Origin: Candidatus Bathyarchaeota archaeon
GTDB lineage: Archaea; Thermoproteota; Bathyarchaeia; Bathyarchaeales; UBA233
Direction: 5' to 3'
DNA: 19,068 bases
NCBI GenBank assembly: GCA_004376975.1
Contig: SOJA01000133.1
Span: forward strand, 1-19,068
A model generated the notes under the pieces. The model saw only the letters and a list, made by a program, of their open reading frames with translations. It was not told the DNA's origin and made no database searches. Position 1 is the first letter of the stretch. Every line of letters starts with the position of its first letter. The translations under genes were made by a program, and so were the position numbers. This document shows positions 14,645 through 19,068 of this stretch, piece after piece.

Positions 14645-14971
14645 TCAGATTTTGTTCTGTAACAGGTTGATCTTGATTTCCTTTGTTTTCAATCTCCAAG
14701 TCTTTTCAGGCGCTCCTCCCCCAGTCTTCCTGTAACTCGCCATTTCAATGATGCCTGCTTCTTCCAATTCAGAGAGGTGGTAGTATAGTCCTGATCTAGA
14801 AAGTGATTCTCCAGCCTTCTTCAATTCTTTCAGTATTTCGTTGGAGCTTTTTGTTTTGTTTCCTATCGAGCGAATTATTAGCCATCTTGTTGGGCAATGA
14901 AGTGCTCTGAAGTATTTTTGGAATTGACTAAATTCCTTTAAGTTGGAGTTTCCACATCCGTTGTTGCACAT
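14645..14971 (-). CDS. Winged-helix (ArsR-like) transcriptional regulator
   Basis: A 108-residue DNA-binding protein. Residues 15-95 form a winged helix: LHCPTRWLIIRSIGNKTKSS, then a recognition region with SRSGLYYHLSELEEAGIIE and a wing with YRKTGGGAPEKTWRL. It fits ArsR-like archaeal regulators. The N-terminus starts MCNNGCG, and C2, C6 and C26 could bind a metal or sense redox, though this is not the classic ArsR ELCVCDL site. It is co-directional with, and 38 bases after, the 51-residue Cys-containing gene, whose promoter has a palindrome. Autoregulation of that pair is the simplest reading. Confidence 0.85.
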   Translation of the reverse strand: MCNNGCGNSNLKEFSQFQKYFRALHCPTRWLIIRSIGNKTKSSNEILKELKKAGESLSRSGLYYHLSELEEAGIIEMASYRKTGGGAPEKTWRLKTKEIKINLLQNKI

Positions 14972-15009
14972 GTTCCCATCTTGCCTTTGATACTATGGGT
15001 AGCTTCTGT

Positions 15010-15165
15010 TTATTTTTCTTTCCAATGCTTTTCTACGTAATCTAATTCGAGGTCGGCGCCTTTGGTATCGCCTCTTGAAAGCAGTTGGCGAGCTGTACTT
15101 ATGTGTTTTAGAGCGCAGCCTTTTGGATCATTTCTAAGTTCGCATTCTTCTTTCTCTTTACACAT
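15010..15165 (-). CDS. Small Cys-containing protein, 51 aa
   Basis: A complete 51-codon gene with ATG at 15165 preceded by GTGATG. The product starts MCKEKEECELRNDPKGCALK and continues as a charged helix with AADLE-like composition (SRGDTKGADLELDYVEKHWK). Cys at 2, 8 and 17 plus H21 are grouped at the N-terminus and could bind a metal. Good protein-like composition, a proper start, a TATA box and a palindromic operator upstream all support a real gene. It heads a pair with the winged-helix regulator, which also begins with Met-Cys. Function is unknown; it may be a metal or redox co-sensor of that regulator. Confidence 0.72.
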   Translation of the reverse strand: MCKEKEECELRNDPKGCALKHISTARQLLSRGDTKGADLELDYVEKHWKEK

Positions 15166-15180
15166 ATTACATCACGAATG

Positions 15181-15193
15181 AATCACAGTGATT
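15181..15193. promoter_or_regulatory. Palindromic operator AATCAC-A-GTGATT
   Basis: A perfect 13-bp palindrome lying between the minus-strand TATA box (15201-15210) and the start of the 51-residue gene, at the predicted transcription start. A further ATCAC half-site at 15171-15175 is 11 bases, one helical turn, from the one at 15182-15186. The position is ideal for a repressor, most likely the winged-helix protein encoded downstream. Confidence 0.6.
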
Positions 15194-15200
15194 TTTGTAA

Positions 15201-15210
15201 TATATAAATA
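15201..15210 (-). promoter_or_regulatory. TATA box for the 51-aa/regulator pair
   Basis: The minus strand reads AATATTTATATATTA here, a strong archaeal TATA box. It would start transcription near 15180, leaving a leader of about 15 bases before the ATG at 15165. Confidence 0.65.
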
Positions 15211-15395
15211 TTTTCTGAGATATTATAGTAATCTTCGACACGAAAGCTTTAAGCGTGATCTCTATGACTCAGAATCGGGCGTCATTCATCTAGAAAAGCG
15301 TTATTTCATGCTTTCTATTTTGTGTGGTTATGTCTACGTTGCACATTGTTTCTATTCTTCGTAAACTGATTATTTCTATATCTGTGTAGACAGAT
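15211..15395. other. Intergenic region between the two promoters
   Basis: No gene. It holds an imperfect inverted repeat TCTGT-GTAG-ACAGA at 15381-15394, directly upstream of the nrd TATA box and centred 29 bases from the NrdR-type repeat. It could be a second, weaker regulatory site. Otherwise nothing recognisable was seen. Confidence 0.35.
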
Positions 15396-15404
15396 TTTAT
15401 ATAA
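15396..15404 (+). promoter_or_regulatory. TATA box of the nrd operon
   Basis: TTTATATAA is a strong archaeal TATA box. Transcription would start near 15425, giving a leader of about 70 bases before the preferred nrdR start. Confidence 0.7.
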
Positions 15405-15406
15405 CA

Positions 15407-15426
15407 AAACACTACGTATAGTGTTT
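15407..15426. promoter_or_regulatory. NrdR-box-like inverted repeat
   Basis: AAACACTA-CGTA-TAGTGTTT is a 20-bp inverted repeat with perfect 8-bp arms. Its core ACACTA....TAGTGT fits the bacterial NrdR box (ACACWATATATWGTGT). It starts three bases after the TATA box and covers the predicted transcription start of the nrdR-nrdD-nrdG operon, a good position for repression. Confidence 0.75.
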
Positions 15427-15498
15427 GTTTTAGTTGCCAAGCACTAGACATACCTGTGAGGCAAACTTTCGTAGAGAATTATGAGAGGAAATGGTATA

Positions 15499-15945
15499 AT
15501 GAAGTGTTCATATTGCGGGTCAGAAAGCATCAGAACCCTTGAAACCAGGGACTCCCCAAACAACACTATTAGACGTCGTAAAGAATGCCTAAACTGCGGT
15601 AGACGCTTCACAACCTACGAGTATATTGAGACAGTGGAACTTATGGTTCGAAAAATAGATGGAAGGATTGAACGTTTTGACTTGAACAAAGTCATTGGGG
15701 GTTTTCAGAAGGCCTGCGAGAAAAGACCTGTAACAATGGAGCAGATTCACGATTTAGCTGAGCGTGTAAGGCAAGATTTGATGATGAGGGGGAAAGAGGA
15801 GGTCTCTTCGCAGGAAATCGGAGACATAGCTGCGAAGTACCTGAAGAAGCTTGACAGGATAGCCTACATCAGATTTGCCTCGGTTTACAGGCGTTTTGAG
15901 GAGCCTGAAGATTTCAGGCGCATACTTAAAGAGGTGAGAAAGTGA
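15499..15945 (+). CDS. nrdR: Transcriptional repressor NrdR
   Basis: A 148-residue regulator of ribonucleotide reductase genes. The N-terminal zinc ribbon has C3, C6, C30 and C33 (KCSYCGS and ECLNCGRRFTTYE), and residues about 46-136 form the ATP-cone that senses ATP versus dATP (MVRKIDGRIERFDLNKVIGG). Under high dATP the bacterial protein oligomerises and represses nrd operons. The length and motifs are those of a complete NrdR. The start is placed at ATG 15499, not 15481, because the family begins MKCxYCG and AGAGG sits about 10 bases upstream. It heads an operon with overlapping nrdD and has an NrdR-box-like repeat in its own promoter. NrdR is nearly universal in bacteria but uncommon in archaea. 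Confidence 0.95.
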   Translation: MKCSYCGSESIRTLETRDSPNNTIRRRKECLNCGRRFTTYEYIETVELMVRKIDGRIERFDLNKVIGGFQKACEKRPVTMEQIHDLAERVRQDLMMRGKEEVSSQEIGDIAAKYLKKLDRIAYIRFASVYRRFEEPEDFRRILKEVRK

Positions 15946-18059
15946 AGTCTGTCAGGAAACGTGATGGAAGATTAGAACCTTTTTGTCAGGAACGTATTAC
16001 AAACGCTATTTGGAAGTCAGTTAGGGCCGTAGGGGGAAAAGATCACGGACTAACCAAAAGACTAAGCGATCAAGTTGTAGCTATGCTTCAGGAACGTTTC
16101 GGAGAGGAAGGCGTTCCTACAGTTGAGGAAATTCAGGACTTCGTTGAAAAGATACTTATAGAAAACGGACATGCAAGAACGGCTAAAGCTTACATTCTCT
16201 ATAGAAAGCAGCACCAAGACATGCGTGAGTTAGCTGCACTTCTAAGCTCAGCAGACCTTGTGGACCGGTACTTGGAAACTCAAGATTGGCGGGTGAGAGA
16301 AAACTCAAACATGAGTTACTCGCTGCAGGGTCTAAACAATTACCTATCATCCACAGTCATTGCAAAATACTGGATAACAAGGATCTACCCGCCTAATATT
16401 GCTGATGCACATTTCTCTGGAGCAATGCACATCCACGACTTAGGCGTTTTGGGACCCTACTGCGTAGGCTGGGACATGAAAGATTTGCTGCTTTCAGGAT
16501 TCGGCGGCGTGCAAGCAAAAATAGAGAGCACTCCTGCAAGGCACTTCAGAACAGCTCTTGGACATGTGGTGAACTTTTTCTATACTCTCCAAGGAGAAGC
16601 GGCAGGGGCACAAGCCTTCAGCAATTTCGACACTTTCTTGGCTCCTTTCATACACTATGACGGGTTAAGCCGAAAGGAAGTTGAGCAGGCGCTTCAGGAA
16701 TTCTTTTTCAACATGAACGTGCCTACGCGTGTTGGTTTTCAAACACCTTTCACAAACATAACCCTAGACCTTACAGTTCCTGATTTCATGAAAGACGAAC
16801 CGACTATCGTTGGTGGGAGAGTGATGGATGAAACTTACGGCAGCATGCAGAAGGAATTGGACATGTTTAACCTTGCCTTCGCTAAAGTCATGTGTCATGG
16901 GGATTCAAAGGGAAGAGTTTTCACGTTTCCAATACCTACATACAATATAACCAAGGATTTCAACTGGGAAAACACAGTATCCGAGAAACTCTTCGAGGTA
17001 ACAGCAAAATATGGTGTGCCTTATTTCTCAAACTTCATAAACAGCGGTATGAAACCCGAAGACGTTAGAAGCATGTGCTGTCGCCTAAGAATAGATAATA
17101 GAGAACTGCGTAAGCGCGGCGGCGGTTTTTTTGGAGCAAACCCGTTAACAGGCAGTATAGGTGTCGCAACGATTAATCTTCCAAGGATAGGGTATTTAGC
17201 GAAAGATGAAGATGAGTTTTTTGAACGTTTAGATGGAATGATGGAGACTGCGAAGGAAAGCTTAGAGATAAAACGGAAGGTGCTTGAAGAGTTCACGAAG
17301 AACGGATTATATCCGTACTCGAGGCGTTATCTTCACCTCGTAAAGGAAGGTTTTGGGAAATACTGGAAAAACCACTTTTCAACAATAGGCCTAGTAGGTA
17401 TGAATGAGACTTTGCTGAACCTTTTCGGACGTGGAATAGGGACTCCGGAAGGATTAGGATTTGCAGTTAGAGTGCTGAGTTACATGCGGAACAGGCTTGC
17501 AGATTTTCAAGAAGAGACTGGAAACATTTACAACCTTGAGGCAACGCCTGCTGAGGGCACATCTTACAGGCTTGCCCGCTTAGATAAGAGGAAACATCCG
17601 GATATAATTGTGGCTAATGAGAAATACCTTTCAAAAAGCGTTGAACCCTTCTATACCAATTCTTCGCAGCTGCCAGTTGATTATGAAGTAGACTTGTTTG
17701 AGGCATTAGATCATCAGGACAAGCTGCAGACGCTTTACACTGGTGGAACAGTCTTCCACATATACCTTGGTGAGAGAGTTTACTCGTGGAAGGCAGCGGC
17801 TGAACTTGCTAAGAAAGTGGCTTGGAATTCTCATCTGCCATACTTCACTTTAACGCCTACATTCAGCATTTGCCCGACTCATGCATACGTAAGCGGTGAA
17901 CACAAGCAATGCCCAATGTGCGGAGCAAGATGCGAGGTTTACTCAAGGGTTGTTGGCTATCTCAGACCGGTTGACCAGTGGAATGATGGTAAACAGGCGG
18001 AATTCGCCATTCGTAGAAGCTTTGATAAATCTGTTGTTTTGGCACCTATAGCTGCTTGA
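15942..18059 (+). CDS. nrdD: Anaerobic ribonucleotide reductase, class III
   Basis: A 705-residue oxygen-sensitive enzyme that reduces ribonucleoside triphosphates to deoxy forms using a glycyl radical. Residues about 2-92 are an ATP-cone for allosteric control (VRKRDGRLEPF). The catalytic barrel includes C174 (GPYCVGW) and C379-C380 (MCCRLR). Near the C-terminus is a zinc site of four Cys (CPTH and HKQCPMCGARC), followed by the glycyl radical loop GYLRPVDQWNDGKQAEF with radical G683. All key residues are present. The GTG start overlaps the nrdR stop by four bases (GTGA), pointing to translational coupling. The activating enzyme is encoded directly downstream. Confidence 0.97.
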   Translation: MKSVRKRDGRLEPFCQERITNAIWKSVRAVGGKDHGLTKRLSDQVVAMLQERFGEEGVPTVEEIQDFVEKILIENGHARTAKAYILYRKQHQDMRELAALLSSADLVDRYLETQDWRVRENSNMSYSLQGLNNYLSSTVIAKYWITRIYPPNIADAHFSGAMHIHDLGVLGPYCVGWDMKDLLLSGFGGVQAKIESTPARHFRTALGHVVNFFYTLQGEAAGAQAFSNFDTFLAPFIHYDGLSRKEVEQALQEFFFNMNVPTRVGFQTPFTNITLDLTVPDFMKDEPTIVGGRVMDETYGSMQKELDMFNLAFAKVMCHGDSKGRVFTFPIPTYNITKDFNWENTVSEKLFEVTAKYGVPYFSNFINSGMKPEDVRSMCCRLRIDNRELRKRGGGFFGANPLTGSIGVATINLPRIGYLAKDEDEFFERLDGMMETAKESLEIKRKVLEEFTKNGLYPYSRRYLHLVKEGFGKYWKNHFSTIGLVGMNETLLNLFGRGIGTPEGLGFAVRVLSYMRNRLADFQEETGNIYNLEATPAEGTSYRLARLDKRKHPDIIVANEKYLSKSVEPFYTNSSQLPVDYEVDLFEALDHQDKLQTLYTGGTVFHIYLGERVYSWKAAAELAKKVAWNSHLPYFTLTPTFSICPTHAYVSGEHKQCPMCGARCEVYSRVVGYLRPVDQWNDGKQAEFAIRRSFDKSVVLAPIAA

Positions 18060-18070
18060 GTGAAGACTGT

Positions 18071-18748
18071 ATGAAGTTCAGCGGCATCAAAAAAACAAGC
18101 CTGATAGATTTCCCAGATAGACTAGCAACTGTGCTTTTCACGCCTGACTGTAATTTGCGCTGCCCTTACTGTCACAATTGGCGAATAGTGTTAGATCCTA
18201 AGCCTCCATTCCTAAACGAAGTAACAGTCCTACAACTTCTTGAAAAACGCAGAAAATACGTGAACGCTGTAGTAATAACAGGTGGAGAACCGACGGTGCA
18301 TAAGGAAATTCCGAAATTTCTGAAAAAGCTTAAGGAAAAAGGCTTTGTAGTCAAGCTGGATACTAACGGTTTTTTCCCACAAGTTCTAAAAGAATGTCTG
18401 CTTTACGTTGATTATGTTGCTTTAGATGTGAAAACTTCATTGGAAAAATATGGACGTTTAGGAGCAAAAGACACCGTTGATTTCTTGCGTACAGTTGATA
18501 TCTTGAAGAATGGAAAAATTGAATACGAATTTAGAGCTGTGGTTGTTCCAGGCTTCGTTGATACCGAGGATATTCCAAAGATGGGCGAAATTGTCAAGGG
18601 TGGAAAACGTTTTGCGTTTCAACAATTCATTCCTGTTGATACGTTGGATAAAACGTTTAGCAATGTCAAGCCATACGCTGCTGATGTTATCGCCAATTTC
18701 GCCGAAATAATGAAGCAGTATGTTCATGAAGTCGTGCTTCGCGTTTGA
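18071..18748 (+). CDS. nrdG: Anaerobic RNR activating enzyme, radical SAM
   Basis: A radical SAM protein of about 225 residues that generates the glycyl radical on NrdD. The cluster-binding motif CNLRCPYC gives C27, C31 and C34 (CxxxCxxC), and the SAM-binding GGEP motif follows (VVITGGEPTVHKE). The N-terminus FSGIKKTSLIDFPDRLATVL is characteristic of the longer NrdG2/PflA-like activases common in archaea and strict anaerobes. A TTG at 18056 would overlap nrdD by four bases and add five residues; I prefer the ATG at 18071, which starts at the family N-terminus, with GTGAAG upstream. It is the last gene of the nrd operon. Confidence 0.95.
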   Translation: MKFSGIKKTSLIDFPDRLATVLFTPDCNLRCPYCHNWRIVLDPKPPFLNEVTVLQLLEKRRKYVNAVVITGGEPTVHKEIPKFLKKLKEKGFVVKLDTNGFFPQVLKECLLYVDYVALDVKTSLEKYGRLGAKDTVDFLRTVDILKNGKIEYEFRAVVVPGFVDTEDIPKMGEIVKGGKRFAFQQFIPVDTLDKTFSNVKPYAADVIANFAEIMKQYVHEVVLRV

Positions 18749-18758
18749 CGAGCATTTT

Positions 18759-18774
18759 TGCACTTTTCAGTGCA
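18759..18774 (+). terminator. Hairpin after nrdG
   Basis: TGCACT-TTTC-AGTGCA is a perfect 6-bp stem with a 4-base loop, 10 bases past the nrdG stop and preceded by TTTTT. It is a likely 3' end signal of the nrd operon, though no T-run follows the stem. Confidence 0.45.
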
Positions 18775-18833
18775 TAACCCTTCTATCTCTTTCACAACTG
18801 AATTCCTCTAATTGGTACGCACTACCTTGCTAA

Positions 18834-18856
18834 GTTCAGAACATTTTGTTCTAAAC
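18834..18856. repeat. Inverted repeat GTTCAGAACA-TTT-TGTTCTAAAC
   Basis: A 6-bp perfect stem extended to 10 positions with one mismatch. It lies about 60 bases beyond the post-nrdG hairpin in a region with no gene, and could be a second 3' structure or an operator. Confidence 0.4.
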
Positions 18857-18987
18857 CACGGTATTATTCTTGGATAGAACCTTGGTTAGGCAGAAATTTC
18901 GGTGGATCCCCTAAATCTGGTGCTCAAGATCAAAGCAATAGTGATGAAGAATTATAAGGGTTGCTAATGCTAAAAAGAAAAATGGTG
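18857..18987. other. Intergenic region without a recognised gene
   Basis: About 130 bases with no coding frame of note. The plus strand has two A5 runs at 18972-18976 and 18978-18982, which read TTTTTCTTTTT on the minus strand just past a putative minus-strand stop. That would be a typical archaeal terminator for a gene coming from the right edge. Confidence 0.4.
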
Positions 18988-19068
18988 TTAGTAGGCGGAT
19001 ACACCTACGAATCTTAGTTTTTCAAGCTTCATTGAAGGAACGGTTGTTTGTTCAACCATTTCAAGTTC
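18988..19068 (-). CDS. Possible C-terminal end of a gene cut by the window edge
   Basis: A minus-strand frame is open from the last base of the window for 26 codons (ending LEKLRFVGVSAY) and stops at 18988-18990. It reads like protein and is followed by TTTTTCTTTTT on the minus strand, as expected for a gene end. It is too short to name, and a chance frame of this length is common. Confidence 0.35.
   Translation of the reverse strand, partial: ELEMVEQTTVPSMKLEKLRFVGVSAY

Noticed and set aside
14471..14662. 63-codon plus-strand frame after the GNAT gene
   Set aside because: It overlaps the GNAT gene end and the hairpin terminator and converges into the winged-helix gene. Composition is poor.
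18941..18947. GTGATGA resembling a C box of a C/D guide RNA
   Set aside because: No CTGA D box is found at a suitable distance, so a C/D RNA is not supported.
1..19068. Defence island, prophage, transposon or CRISPR
   Set aside because: No cas, toxin-antitoxin, restriction, integrase or transposase motifs and no spaced direct repeats were seen on either strand.

Overview
The window looks like a chromosomal segment of a mesophilic, anaerobic archaeon, most likely Bathyarchaeia (the former MCG group, TACK side) or a close relative. This is inferred, not tested. Supporting points are TATA-type promoters, many GTG/TTG starts alongside GGTGA-type ribosome binding sites, oligo-T terminators, a class III ribonucleotide reductase, a DUF5752 protein, DUF2148 and NitrOD5-like proteins, and moderately AT-rich DNA. 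No rRNA, tRNA, CRISPR array, transposase or integrase was recognised.

Layout. (1) 19-889, minus strand: an Lrp/AsnC regulator followed by a DUF5752 protein. (2) 1167-2312, plus: two unrecognised proteins, the second with an N-terminal coiled coil. (3) 2328-4627, minus: a compact cluster of nadA, a 49-residue ORF, a thioredoxin with a charged N-terminal extension, a very small membrane protein and a four-Cys DUF2148 protein. (4) 4628-5617: about 1 kb with no convincing gene, then a two-helix membrane protein on the minus strand (5618-5950). (5) 6248-10131, plus: a two-component locus made of two paralogous small NitrOD5-like proteins, a large PAS-PAS-GAF-GAF histidine kinase and a stand-alone receiver protein whose start lies inside the kinase gene. 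(6) 10212-11966, minus: a tandem GNAT protein, a small gene that appears frameshifted and a coiled-coil protein. (7) 12147-14514, plus: a ChrB-type chromate resistance protein, an MFS transporter and a small GNAT acetyltransferase. (8) 14645-15165, minus: a Cys-containing 51-residue protein and a winged-helix regulator. (9) 15499-18748, plus: nrdR-nrdD-nrdG, an overlapping class III ribonucleotide reductase operon. (10) At the right edge, what may be the last 26 codons of a minus-strand gene.

How the parts work together. The nrd operon is the clearest unit. Its promoter has a TATA box followed immediately by a 20-bp inverted repeat matching the bacterial NrdR-box pattern, so NrdR probably represses its own operon. 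The divergent 51-aa/winged-helix pair has its own TATA box and a 13-bp palindrome between the TATA box and the start codon, which fits autorepression. The minus-strand nadA cluster joins Fe-S-dependent NAD synthesis to a thioredoxin and a probable Fe-S protein. The two-component locus is the best candidate for an under-described system, because stand-alone output-like proteins sit directly upstream of a kinase whose partner receiver has no output domain.

Limits: everything was read by eye. Promoters and operators are pattern-based, and family names rest on motif memory rather than a search.
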